A stretch of 56,040 bases of DNA, from positions 1 to 56,040 of IMG/VR virus record IMGVR_UViG_3300027739_000014; one strand, given 5' to 3'. This DNA comes from a virus. Below, piece by piece: positions 9,194 to 18,653 of this stretch (position 1 is its first letter; each line of letters opens with the position of its first letter). Both the position numbers and the translations under genes were made by a program. Below the pieces are notes generated by a model that did no database searches, was not told the origin of the DNA, and was given only the letters and a program-made list of their open reading frames with translations.

Positions 9194-10834
9194 CTATTGT
9201 TCAAGGGCCTTGAATAGATCCTCGGTGGTTTTCGTTTTATCCTCAAACAAATTATTGATTTTGGACGTACTATTCAACTGTGTCTCCATATCATTGATGT
9301 ACTTGTCATACGGGGTCCAATCTTGCTTATTCTCTTTTGCTGCCGTAAAGAGATCCTGTTTTACCTCATCATAAGGTACAATGGATGTTTCTGTATAAGA
9401 CTGCGTTCTTCCAGAGGAATCTGGCATGTAAATATTGAATTGATCTCCCAACGATGCTGCCTGTCCTTCCTTGACCTGTTTGTACGACAATCCAAAGTGA
9501 ATGTATGGTTTGTACTGTATCTGGTGAGGCGGAGCCATGCCCTGTTCCCTGGCACTGGCGTTCTCAAGTCTTATCTGCTCAAGAACATGCAATGGTATCC
9601 TCTCACCTGGCTTGATTGTCTCGGTAATCATCTCCGTACCCCTGGGATCCTTGACCTTTATTGCCATTGCTTTTGTGGCAACCGGGTACATGTTTGCCTC
9701 TACCGGAACTGCCGGGATTGCCTTGCCCTTGCCTTCTACCTGGCCGGTGATAGCATTTATGTTATTGGCAGAACCCATGATAGTTATGTTCTTAAACCCA
9801 AAGGTTGCTGCAATAGGTATGCGTCCAACACCCTCATAGGGTACAACTTTGTCACCACTCTTGCTTGATGTGTTGTAGTAGATATCCCTGACCTGCGGTT
9901 GGACAGGGTAATTGCCCGTAGTATCTTTCTCTGGAATACCATAGCCGGCTCCCATACCCCCTGTTCCGGAAATCCCCTGCTCATAACCTTTCTTTACCGG
10001 ATATTCTGGACCGTAATTCTGCATGATCCAATCCTCTTTGTTCATCACTCCCTTTTCCGGATCGGCCTCAAACATCTTATCTACGGCATTCTTTATGTTT
10101 GTAGGTGCGGCCTTATATGCCTTGAGGATACCGGCTTTTGCTCTTGCAGGATCAACACCTTCCCAGGTTGACTTGCCCCATTTACCAGTAGTCTCGTCAA
10201 TAATAAATCTACTGACGGTCTTATCTGTGCCAGGAACAAATTTCGGTATAGCCGCTTGAAAATATTTACCGGCATCCACCGGCCTTGCCTTACCAACAAT
10301 AAGTTCTTTTGACAACGGACTTCTTCCAAGAACGCCACCCTCTGCTTTCATCCATTTATCAATCTGTTCCTGTGTTGCATTAATGTCAATGTCTCTCTCT
10401 TCTTCTGGTTTCCCGGCCTGTTGATTTATTATTTTTTCAACATCGCCAATCGTTGCTTTCTCCTGCTGCCAGACATCGTGTTTCTGTTTAATGTCTGCCA
10501 ACTTTGTTCTGAATGCTTTTGCAATCTTCCTCTCTGCTCCGCTGGAAGGATCGTAGATGTTATATCCTTTACTTCCAAGTTCTACATATTGATCTTTAAG
10601 ATTTTCAAGTTCACCACTTATCTCATCATAGCCCTGCTGATCTTCCCATCCCTTGATGTCAAGGTCAATGAGTTTCTTCCCGGCCTCAAAGTCCTTATCT
10701 CTTTTTTCCTTGAGTGCCTGACCATATTGTAGCCTTTCAAGCCGTACTCTTTGTACTGCCTGTACCGGATCGTATGATGATGGCCCGAAAAATGGTGCCG
10801 CTACAAAGCCGGGATCTATTTTACCGTTTGCCAT
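9194..10834 (-). CDS. Putative internal/ejected virion protein, 546 aa
   Basis: No family recognised. The first 170 residues are highly charged and predicted helical (runs rich in Lys, Glu, Asp and Gln), consistent with a coiled coil. The middle and C-terminal parts (about 280-500) are Gly/Pro/Tyr-rich and more beta-like. There is no signal peptide. It lies 2 bases upstream of the giant polyvalent gene and 9 bases downstream of a small alanine/glutamine-rich protein, in one co-directional operon. In podoviruses, proteins at this place after the tail genes are usually internal core or ejected proteins; that role is inferred from position alone. Confidence 0.6.
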   Translation of the reverse strand: MANGKIDPGFVAAPFFGPSSYDPVQAVQRVRLERLQYGQALKEKRDKDFEAGKKLIDLDIKGWEDQQGYDEISGELENLKDQYVELGSKGYNIYDPSSGAERKIAKAFRTKLADIKQKHDVWQQEKATIGDVEKIINQQAGKPEEERDIDINATQEQIDKWMKAEGGVLGRSPLSKELIVGKARPVDAGKYFQAAIPKFVPGTDKTVSRFIIDETTGKWGKSTWEGVDPARAKAGILKAYKAAPTNIKNAVDKMFEADPEKGVMNKEDWIMQNYGPEYPVKKGYEQGISGTGGMGAGYGIPEKDTTGNYPVQPQVRDIYYNTSSKSGDKVVPYEGVGRIPIAATFGFKNITIMGSANNINAITGQVEGKGKAIPAVPVEANMYPVATKAMAIKVKDPRGTEMITETIKPGERIPLHVLEQIRLENASAREQGMAPPHQIQYKPYIHFGLSYKQVKEGQAASLGDQFNIYMPDSSGRTQSYTETSIVPYDEVKQDLFTAAKENKQDWTPYDKYINDMETQLNSTSKINNLFEDKTKTTEDLFKALEQ

Positions 10835-10843
10835 TTCTATTAA

Positions 10844-11533
10844 TTATTTAATTCCGAAAGCCGGAACATTAAGTGTTGTATTTTGCTTTTTGGTAATCTG
10901 AGCAATAATATCTGCCAAGTCTTTCTCGGAAACTGCTGATCCTCCTGTCCCTTTTCCTAATAATGAGGAAAGGATGTCCGTATTCTGCGTGGCAGTAGCA
11001 ACGCCCCCGATATTCTTTACTGCCGCCATGACGTTCTGCCCACCGGACTCTCTCAATGCCTGTGCTGCCTGTGCTGCCTGTAAGTATGGCATTTCCTTAT
11101 TCCAGTAGTCAACTCGTCTTTCTTCCTGATAAACTGGTCCCTGCAGAACATCCATGTACTGACCCTGTGCCTGGTATCTCTGCTGTGCTGCCTGTGCTGC
11201 CATCTGAGTATAGTTCTTTTGCTGACCAAGAACAAGTTTATCGAGCAATCCATAAGCCTCTGCACCGGATCCAAGTTGTGATGCTGCCCTCAGTCCTGAT
11301 GCGGTTGCTCCGGCAATCTCATTGCGATAGATCTCCCCTCCGGGAATATCCTGGTCAAGTTGACGGGCATAGGCATATCCCTGAAGGTCCTTTATGGACT
11401 GTGAGGTTGTTGCTTTTGGTCGGGGATATTGCTCTTCAAGTTTATCTGCCTTCTTCTCCTGAAACGCACCCCAGATACCTTGTACTGCGGATGTCGCTGC
11501 CCCTATTAATGCTGCTATTGTTACTGGATCCAT
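10844..11533 (-). CDS. Putative internal virion protein (T7 gp14-like type), 229 aa
   Basis: The product opens with a short hydrophobic, small-residue stretch (MDPVTIAALIGAATSAVQGI, residues 1-20) and then turns Ala/Gln/Tyr-rich and mainly helical. A glycine-rich loop lies near 190-200 (GKGTGGS). This plan, a single N-terminal membrane-active helix followed by an Ala/Gln-rich helical body, is what internal core or ejection proteins of podoviruses such as T7 gp14 look like. It sits between the stabilization-protein C-terminal piece and the 546-residue internal protein. Function is inferred from composition and position. Confidence 0.6.
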   Translation of the reverse strand: MDPVTIAALIGAATSAVQGIWGAFQEKKADKLEEQYPRPKATTSQSIKDLQGYAYARQLDQDIPGGEIYRNEIAGATASGLRAASQLGSGAEAYGLLDKLVLGQQKNYTQMAAQAAQQRYQAQGQYMDVLQGPVYQEERRVDYWNKEMPYLQAAQAAQALRESGGQNVMAAVKNIGGVATATQNTDILSSLLGKGTGGSAVSEKDLADIIAQITKKQNTTLNVPAFGIK

Positions 11534-11545
11534 GATATTGTCTTT

Positions 11546-14224
11546 TTAGCCACTTCTTTCACTGTCTGTTGATAAAACTATTACTGAGTAAATCCTTACT
11601 TTTTCATCGTGTTCCTCCGTTCTCAATCTTACATAGCAATATCTTCCTCTTATCTCTCTCCCGTTCATCGTCCTGGCGTTCATTGTTGCAAAGTTACCAG
11701 GACTATTCTCATCCTTGAGTATTCTGCCATAATAAATGCCCTCCGACTTATTCCAAACAGCAACATACGTTTCCATAAGCACATAAGAGGCTTCATAGGG
11801 AATTAGGATATATCTGCTATTGCAATCAAACTGATGATCGGCATAGACGGCTAGAGAATTGAAAACCTTATTCTTTTCAGGATTGACATTGCTGACAAAC
11901 TGAACATCACCTACCGTTGGAACCTTTGCCCATTCAAGCCAACCCTGTCCCTCATCCACATTCATTATGTAAAGTTTCTGACGATACATGTGGGCAAACC
12001 ATATTCCCAGATGAACATAAGATTCTGTCTGTTGATCTATCCTGGTTATCCACCGGCCATGATGTTCGCTGAAGATCGCTCCCCAGACTACTCCGTTCAT
12101 GTTCCAGTTAACCCAGATCTCATTATGCTCTACATTGGCACCAGAATTAACCAGTAATAAGCGAGATCCACCTTGAAGCGTTATCCATGCTGAAAGATCC
12201 CGGAACCATCTCTTCATCTTATAGTCAGAGATAGGTAGTTGTCCATTGGGTGCTGAACGTATGTATTTACCTTCGCTATTATCCCAATAATACAAGTTCC
12301 TATCATTAACCAAAACACTGTCCGGGTGCTGGCAGCCATAATTTGTTGACTCTTCCCTTGATGTGCCAAGAAGATTCTGAACCAAAGTGTAATTGCTTAA
12401 TCCTCCATCGGCACTGAATGTCTGCACCCTGTTGATATAGATGCTTGTTTCTTTGTACATCTGAAGGACCTTGAGAGTAAATCCTATTTCTCTCAATGCA
12501 GTTATGTCTCCATTCTTTCTTGGTAAATCAACAAAGTCATTATACATGAATAGGGCAATATTGTTTACCTGAGTACCCTCAAGCAGTCTGCCTCCGTTTC
12601 TTATTCTCTCATGCAATGCTACCTGTTGCTGACTCACATCCCATAAGAATGGCCAACCCTGAGAGGTTAAGGCTGTCTGAAGATCCCACCAGTCACTCGG
12701 AGCAATGCTTTCTGCATAAAATGGCACTACGTTTACCGTTCCGGATTCATAGTTCAGTCTGAAATACTTCCAGCAATCATTGGCTGTATTAAATATCTGT
12801 GCCTTTGTTGTGGTATTTCCATAAAGATCTATTACTTGGTCTATGTCTCCTTTATGATATTTATTGCCATTTGCGTCAATACCTATCTCAAAGACCATCC
12901 CTGTACCATAGAATATGGTTGTTCCCAGACCTTTTCGTGGCCTATAAACTTCTACGAGAATATCATTTGCACCCTCAACCCATTCCGTAGGGGCATTTAC
13001 GGCCTGTACGATAAGCCACTCGCCTCCAACCGCATCACCATACATGGTACTGGTTCTCTCAATCTCATAATCGAAGTTTTCCTCAAATTCCGTAACATCA
13101 CCAGAACCAGTATCTATTGTGCCGATAAGCCTTAATCTATCTCCATGCTCCCATATATAGTCAGGAACTTTCCATCGGAGATTATTAATTCTTGTTTCAT
13201 CCAAGGTATCCTGAATCATTACTGCCCATCTGTCATGAGTAAGATCCTTGATGTCATTGATCCTAATCTGAAGGAAATAATCCATAGATATATTTCCGGA
13301 ATAAACAATCTCGTAAGTTGTTGCCCAATCCGGGGGCCGGTGATTTATGTTAAAAGTGAGATAAGCAATAGTTGTTGTAAGAACATCCGGTAATCCATTT
13401 GGATTACCTTTCATATACCAGGGCAAATAAATATCGAAGTCATCTGTCTTAATGACTGAGCATCTTCTTGCTATTTCATCTTTATATACAAGTCCAAAGC
13501 CATGAACTGCACCATACTTCAATACTGGATACTTTGTGACAGTTCCATAAGAAGTGTAATATGCGCTAACCTCATAGCCATAATCCGGGAAAACATCAGT
13601 AAAGTTTCCTTCGCTTGGTGGTGGAAATGTATGATAAACTCTATCTAATGGCCAGAAATCAAGCCAGAATGGATATACAACCGGATCTGCATCTGAAGTT
13701 ACTCTTGAGGGTCCCCAATTAGGATGAGCCAACATTGCAGCGTTTAGACCTACCGTCACATCATACCAGTTGTCTCCTGCTTGGGCCACATAAGATACAA
13801 TATATGCGATGTCATTCTTTGTATCATCAACTCTTAGATAATAAACATCACCGGAAGTAACAGGATTTGGTATAAGAACATGGGCGGAGACATAAAATCG
13901 AGTGTTTCTTGTTATTTCTCCTCCTGGCGTTGGATCCCAAGAATATGGAGGTTTTCTTTGTGAAATATAAACATCCAGATTAATCGTGGTAAAATCTACT
14001 GATATGTCCGAATAATCAACATCAACCGACATATCTGGCTTAATAGTATCATACCCTTCAGTTATCTTTCCAAATACAACCGCATTGCCGGATATCAACT
14101 CCATGTGTCCAGCTTTTATTGGCACATAGGTAAAGGGTATGGCTATCGCTTCGGCAGCGATTTGTTCTTTAATCCTGTCGTTGTAAAACTTTATGTCAAT
14201 ATCTTGATTATGTCCGTAAAGCAT
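11546..14224 (-). CDS. Tail stabilization (muzzle-like) protein, C-terminal portion, 892 aa
   Basis: A beta-rich, Trp/Tyr-rich protein resembling the second half of the large tail stabilization proteins of crAss-like phages (P22 gp10-like role at the tail tip). Diagnostic stretches are the block near residues 237-262 (YGAVHGFGLVYKDEIARR) and HRPPDWATTYEIVYSGN near 295-312. The last 300 residues show propeller-like repeats (NEIWVNWNMNGVVWGAIF and similar). It has its own ATG but lacks the N-terminal block of the family, which is found in the gene at 18654-20654. I therefore read it as one part of a protein split over several ORFs. Start chosen because the ATG lies 7 bases after the previous stop. 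Confidence 0.65.
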   Translation of the reverse strand: MLYGHNQDIDIKFYNDRIKEQIAAEAIAIPFTYVPIKAGHMELISGNAVVFGKITEGYDTIKPDMSVDVDYSDISVDFTTINLDVYISQRKPPYSWDPTPGGEITRNTRFYVSAHVLIPNPVTSGDVYYLRVDDTKNDIAYIVSYVAQAGDNWYDVTVGLNAAMLAHPNWGPSRVTSDADPVVYPFWLDFWPLDRVYHTFPPPSEGNFTDVFPDYGYEVSAYYTSYGTVTKYPVLKYGAVHGFGLVYKDEIARRCSVIKTDDFDIYLPWYMKGNPNGLPDVLTTTIAYLTFNINHRPPDWATTYEIVYSGNISMDYFLQIRINDIKDLTHDRWAVMIQDTLDETRINNLRWKVPDYIWEHGDRLRLIGTIDTGSGDVTEFEENFDYEIERTSTMYGDAVGGEWLIVQAVNAPTEWVEGANDILVEVYRPRKGLGTTIFYGTGMVFEIGIDANGNKYHKGDIDQVIDLYGNTTTKAQIFNTANDCWKYFRLNYESGTVNVVPFYAESIAPSDWWDLQTALTSQGWPFLWDVSQQQVALHERIRNGGRLLEGTQVNNIALFMYNDFVDLPRKNGDITALREIGFTLKVLQMYKETSIYINRVQTFSADGGLSNYTLVQNLLGTSREESTNYGCQHPDSVLVNDRNLYYWDNSEGKYIRSAPNGQLPISDYKMKRWFRDLSAWITLQGGSRLLLVNSGANVEHNEIWVNWNMNGVVWGAIFSEHHGRWITRIDQQTESYVHLGIWFAHMYRQKLYIMNVDEGQGWLEWAKVPTVGDVQFVSNVNPEKNKVFNSLAVYADHQFDCNSRYILIPYEASYVLMETYVAVWNKSEGIYYGRILKDENSPGNFATMNARTMNGREIRGRYCYVRLRTEEHDEKVRIYSVIVLSTDSERSG

Positions 14225-14231
14225 CTGACAT

Positions 14232-14657
14232 TTAACTTACATAGATTATCCCAAGTGAGTTCCATTCTATCGTTGAAGTGCCGTTTGTGACAATCTGGTT
14301 AGTGGTAAAATCAATGATACATCTTATTGGAGATGTTGACAAACTTCCTCCTACAAACGCATAGACACATCCATAGCGGTAACTTAGTGTTGCCGAAGGA
14401 CCTATAACAACATTGGCCGCATCGAGGAAAGCATTGTTCCCATCATAGGATTGCACTCTTCCGGTAATAGGCATACCTTCTACTGGATAAGGTCCACTGG
14501 CTGCGATCCTCCTGTCTACAACACCACTCTGTCCTGCGAATTGGTGTTGTGCGGGATCGGGTGTATATTGGTCATTAAGAAGCATAAGTCTTAAATCTTC
14601 TGCTACCCAGGCATCAACTATTGCCTTTTTTACAAATCTTGGTACTACGCTTGCCAT
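14232..14657 (-). CDS. Small tail-associated protein, 141 aa, unknown
   Basis: An N-terminal helix (about 1-27, charged/hydrophobic) is followed by a Gly/Ser/Tyr-rich beta-type sequence with no Cys clusters beyond C97 and C113. It lies between the PL9-like tail spike (16 bases upstream) and the stabilization-protein C-terminal piece (7 bases downstream), so it is expressed with tail parts. It could be a spike adaptor or tail-tip subunit. No family recognised; the assignment to the tail is from position. Confidence 0.55.
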   Translation of the reverse strand: MASVVPRFVKKAIVDAWVAEDLRLMLLNDQYTPDPAQHQFAGQSGVVDRRIAASGPYPVEGMPITGRVQSYDGNNAFLDAANVVIGPSATLSYRYGCVYAFVGGSLSTSPIRCIIDFTTNQIVTNGTSTIEWNSLGIIYVS

Positions 14658-14673
14658 GATATTTCGTTTTTAA

Positions 14674-17463
14674 TTAATTCAAAGGTTCTGTCCATAAAAG
14701 TATTGTTAAAGTATCACCTGGAGATGATGCAACTGTCATATTTACTGAGAATGGTCCATTAGATTCCATGTTATTCATCTCAATGTAAGTCGGGGTAACG
14801 CCATAAACATATCCGGAATTATTTCTTCTAATCATTATTCTCAAATTCAATAACGCACCTTCGCCAAATTGTGAGTGCCAGGGAATACAATCAAATACAA
14901 CCAATGTTGATCCTACTGCATTATAAGCATTATACTCATCAATATACATGTGAGTTTCACTTGGATGATTAATAACATTAACAGATATTGGTAGCGGTGC
15001 AGCTCCCTGGGTTACGGTTAATAAGACGTTATTCAAATAAGGAGTATTATCCTCTATCGTAATTACACCGGTCCTCTCTGCTCCGTTGTTCTGAGAATTT
15101 GGGTATAATGCCAGTGTTGTTCCGGAAGCGATCTGGCCTCCTTCCAGTACCTCTACCGCATCATCGTCATTCCAGACAGTCATCCATGCCGGTATATCCC
15201 TGACAAACATCGGTATTGTTGGAACTGAATGGGTAATAGTTGTTTCATACTTGATACCGACTCCGGGTGCGCCAATATATTCAAATGCTCCTATGGACGG
15301 TATCGCGTTCCAACCATAGCCATCTCCGTCATAACCATTGGCACCGCCCAGGTTAATCCCGGCATTTCTTAGATCTGAACCAGTTTCTAGGTGCAAAAAA
15401 TCTAGCTTCGGCAAACTACCATCACTTTGTCTTACACCATCTAGGACTGAATCTATAAGACTTTTAAAATCCGCATCTGTAACTGTAACTACACCATTCC
15501 ATGAATTATGGTCATTGGTTGCTCCGGCTGCTACTACGGCATTAACATTACTGTTTGAATATGCAATATTGTTTCTTAGGATATTTGCGATACCAAGTGG
15601 TCTGTTAAATTCAAAGCCGTTATAATTTCCAAAGGCCACATTGTTATATAACCACATGATGCAACTGAAATCTGCCGTATTCTGGTCAAATCCATTAACC
15701 ATATTTCTAACAGCCAATGAATTTTTTACGGTTCTCAGATGTTCGGTTGCATGGTCAGTAAAGCAAGGTCCTAGTTTAAATCCATTGCCATCAGCCCCAC
15801 CACCATAAGGAGTTATTCCTTCATCACTATACCCATTCCAAAACGCCCAGCATCTATCTATCTCAATATACCCATCGTGGTCAAAGAAATCCCATCCATC
15901 ATCACAGCAACACCATGCCCTACACCCATAGAAATATAGAAATGTAGAGGTATCTCCACCTGTCGCATTAAATCCGTTTGCATTTTCATAGTTGTGATAA
16001 GGATCTGCAAGGTGATGAGCATCACAGTTTCTCCAAGTAATATGATGTGATTGGTTCACTACAAAACCATATCCACCAAGATGGTCCGCATCGCATAATT
16101 CGATAGTACAATAAGTACATGTTGTATGGAATATTCCCGACACTCCTCCTGTCTGCAATGCTGTCTGTGCTAGTCCTGTTACTCTTAATCCCTTAATATT
16201 TAGATAGTCACAACTATAAACATAGAGTGCAATGATGTATGTATAAGTCGGAACTACATTATCAAGATTTAATACTGGAGATTCGTCAGGATAATTTAAA
16301 ATATTGATTGGATTTAATGCTGTACCATGAAGATGATGCCATCTGCTAAATGCGGATGCTGAATTGGCATAGGTCGTTCTGTAAATACCTCCTCTGATAT
16401 ATGCTAGATCTCCGGCAACCATTACGTCATCCAATCTCTCCCATGTTTTAAATGGTGAATTAAATGATCCATCATTAGTATCACTTCCCCAGTTTGCTAC
16501 ATAATAATCTGCACCAATATCTGTTGCTGAACCATATATCCTGGCTCCGACCTGCCATGTCCCATCCTGATTTTGATAATCAGTTAGTCTATCAAGATCC
16601 CAAGTAGCACCCAACGCTAAACCAGTAAGATATGTTGTTCCAAGGTTTACTCCATAATTCAATCTTGCGCGTGGAACGAAAGTGATGGTATCAAAGAAAT
16701 TTGGATTTATAACAACCGAATGAGTATCATAACCTAATGCCCTCCATTGCGCCCAAGTATATATTGAACCCAGATAATTGAATGATGGAAGATTATCTCC
16801 TTCTTCGCACCAATATATGTTGTAGTCACACTCAAATCCCGTCAGACAGCCGGCATTGCCTACCCAGATACTATTAATCCCTTTATAGACTGTGTAAAAG
16901 ATATTGTTCTTAATTTTTGCACCGGACGCTGAACCAACGGGACTTATATCTGAATTTTCATAAACCTCTACTAGAGATCTGTTACAAACTGCACTGGTAA
17001 GTGAACTGTAAAGGGTGTTGTTATAAATCTTAATCCCATTCATTCCCTTAACAACTATCCCTGGCTTTCCGTTCTTGACGATATTGTACGCAACCATCCC
17101 GGATGTATCCGTCATGCCATTGCTCTTGCGTACAATGCCCATTGGCACTCCGTCAAGATAATTGTATTTTACATGGACATTAATGTTGTATCCGGTAAAT
17201 ATTCCGTGCGTAATGATACTTAATGAGGGTGTTCCTCCCCAGACTAACTTGTTTCCGTAAATAAGCGCACCATCGAGATTGTTATTATAAGCATTGACAT
17301 TCTCATCTCCAGAGCATAGCATATATCCCTGAGTATTTAAAGAAGAAATGAAGTTTCTCCTATAAATAAGATCAGTATCCGTAAGTCTGGGGATATTAAC
17401 TCCTGTCCAGACCGGGGTATCTGTATTAATGGTTGATGTGCCTTCTATGAGTAATTGAGCCAT
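14674..17463 (-). CDS. Tail spike: two beta-helices with PL9-like polysaccharide lyase and BACON domain, 929 aa
   Basis: Residues 1 to about 315 form one right-handed beta-helix-type region (repeated YNNTLY, KNNIFY motifs), paralogous to the secreted protein at 23178-24302. Residues 318 to about 730 match the family 9 pectate-lyase pattern: GSDTNDGSF, an early IRGGIYR, GCRAW, DDGWD (521-525) and GNGFKLG with Lys563. In the Erwinia PL9 enzyme, Asp residues in DDGWD bind calcium and the Lys is the catalytic base. The usual ADGF aspartate is Asn here (NANGF, 494-498), so one calcium ligand may be altered. Residues about 745-820 fit a BACON domain (IPAWMTVW, ALYPNS, ERTGVITI, LLTVTQGAA), common in Bacteroidota surface proteins. 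There is no signal peptide, as expected for a virion spike. Likely role: capsule or surface glycan recognition and degradation at adsorption. Confidence 0.75.
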   Translation of the reverse strand: MAQLLIEGTSTINTDTPVWTGVNIPRLTDTDLIYRRNFISSLNTQGYMLCSGDENVNAYNNNLDGALIYGNKLVWGGTPSLSIITHGIFTGYNINVHVKYNYLDGVPMGIVRKSNGMTDTSGMVAYNIVKNGKPGIVVKGMNGIKIYNNTLYSSLTSAVCNRSLVEVYENSDISPVGSASGAKIKNNIFYTVYKGINSIWVGNAGCLTGFECDYNIYWCEEGDNLPSFNYLGSIYTWAQWRALGYDTHSVVINPNFFDTITFVPRARLNYGVNLGTTYLTGLALGATWDLDRLTDYQNQDGTWQVGARIYGSATDIGADYYVANWGSDTNDGSFNSPFKTWERLDDVMVAGDLAYIRGGIYRTTYANSASAFSRWHHLHGTALNPINILNYPDESPVLNLDNVVPTYTYIIALYVYSCDYLNIKGLRVTGLAQTALQTGGVSGIFHTTCTYCTIELCDADHLGGYGFVVNQSHHITWRNCDAHHLADPYHNYENANGFNATGGDTSTFLYFYGCRAWCCCDDGWDFFDHDGYIEIDRCWAFWNGYSDEGITPYGGGADGNGFKLGPCFTDHATEHLRTVKNSLAVRNMVNGFDQNTADFSCIMWLYNNVAFGNYNGFEFNRPLGIANILRNNIAYSNSNVNAVVAAGATNDHNSWNGVVTVTDADFKSLIDSVLDGVRQSDGSLPKLDFLHLETGSDLRNAGINLGGANGYDGDGYGWNAIPSIGAFEYIGAPGVGIKYETTITHSVPTIPMFVRDIPAWMTVWNDDDAVEVLEGGQIASGTTLALYPNSQNNGAERTGVITIEDNTPYLNNVLLTVTQGAAPLPISVNVINHPSETHMYIDEYNAYNAVGSTLVVFDCIPWHSQFGEGALLNLRIMIRRNNSGYVYGVTPTYIEMNNMESNGPFSVNMTVASSPGDTLTILLWTEPLN

Positions 17464-17466
17464 TGC

Positions 17467-18651
17467 TTAAGTATCATCAAATTCATCATAATCCCATTCA
17501 AATTCATCTTCTGTTGCCAGTAGAAACATGTTTATTGGCGTAGATGTCGGTGTGCCTAATGCCAGTCCCAAAAAAGCTGGTAAGGAAATTCCACTACCCG
17601 TTACAATCGGGAGAGGAATTGTAATAACCAGAGTTGTTAATTCTGTCTGTAAAAGCGTATTGGTTTCATAGGCCCTCTCTTCAGCACTAAACTTATCAAT
17701 TTCTTCAACCAAAAACCATGTTGACGGATCCTGACTGCTCCTGCCGATGATCTTGATCTTCCTGACCTCCTCTGTCCCGGTGTTTACCCTAATCTTAAGA
17801 TAATTGTTTAGTGAAATAACCTCTGTGGCCAATCCTGTTGCTATCTCTTCCTCTCCGTTGGGCATTGCCACTATACAGGCCGGAGAATAGGTACTCTCTC
17901 TCCAGTCCATGTAAACATAGTTATACGCAAACTGAAAGAGAGTCTGTCTTAAGTTATTAATTTTTCGTGTATCATCAGTCTGATATTCAACTGTAGGAGC
18001 AAGTTTGGGTGGCATTGGGGCAAAGTAAAAATTCTCCACCTTCATGGTGTAATAGCAATCTTCTACCATACAAAGTCTGGTCCAATATGCTGTCCATGCA
18101 ATAGGATTATAACCGATGTTAGATATCACGCATTTGTACATGTATTTGCCTTCCGAAATGATCTGGTTCTCATAGTAATAAATATCATCAGTCCATTCGG
18201 TAATGCTTGTGTTTTGACCATATCCTATGCCGTGATAATATGAGGTCTTTGCTCTCTCAATGTCTATCTGGTAGATCGGGTTCAGGTTATCAGTCCATAT
18301 TATCTTTCCATTGATAATTCTGGCATTATAGATTTTATAATCCTCGTCAAAACCTATTGAATTTGCAGCATCATAATAGACAACATTTTGCGCCCTGGTG
18401 TCTATGTCCACTTCTATTATCCATGCTGCATGATAATAATTATCAATGTAGAAGAGATATAATTTCCTATTCTCCGGATCAACACATTTACCATTTAGCA
18501 AAATGTTTGAGACATACGAATCAACTTCCGGAAACGGACCGGGAGATGACCGTAATAACCTCACAGATAGATAGTGAGATTTTAAAGCAAAAGAATTTAT
18601 TGCTTCTCCACTATTATGTGCCAGGTCTATTGTCTGTACAAGTTGTCCCAT
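17467..18651 (-). CDS. Tail stabilization protein, middle portion, 394 aa
   Basis: The sequence has the propeller-like repeats seen in crAss-like stabilization proteins: KLYLFYIDN, YHAAWIIEVD, NARIINGKIIWTDNLNPIYQIDIERAK (residues about 64-140). Around 235-262 it has a region (NLRQTLFQFAYNYVYMDW) also typical of that family. It lacks the N-terminal block, which is encoded by the next gene upstream (ends 2 bases before this start), and its own C-terminus ends in an acidic tail (EFEWDYDEFDDT). Together with 18654-20654 and 11546-14224 it would rebuild one large stabilization protein. The tail-spike gene follows 3 bases later. Confidence 0.6.
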   Translation of the reverse strand: MGQLVQTIDLAHNSGEAINSFALKSHYLSVRLLRSSPGPFPEVDSYVSNILLNGKCVDPENRKLYLFYIDNYYHAAWIIEVDIDTRAQNVVYYDAANSIGFDEDYKIYNARIINGKIIWTDNLNPIYQIDIERAKTSYYHGIGYGQNTSITEWTDDIYYYENQIISEGKYMYKCVISNIGYNPIAWTAYWTRLCMVEDCYYTMKVENFYFAPMPPKLAPTVEYQTDDTRKINNLRQTLFQFAYNYVYMDWRESTYSPACIVAMPNGEEEIATGLATEVISLNNYLKIRVNTGTEEVRKIKIIGRSSQDPSTWFLVEEIDKFSAEERAYETNTLLQTELTTLVITIPLPIVTGSGISLPAFLGLALGTPTSTPINMFLLATEDEFEWDYDEFDDT

Positions 18652-18653
18652 TT

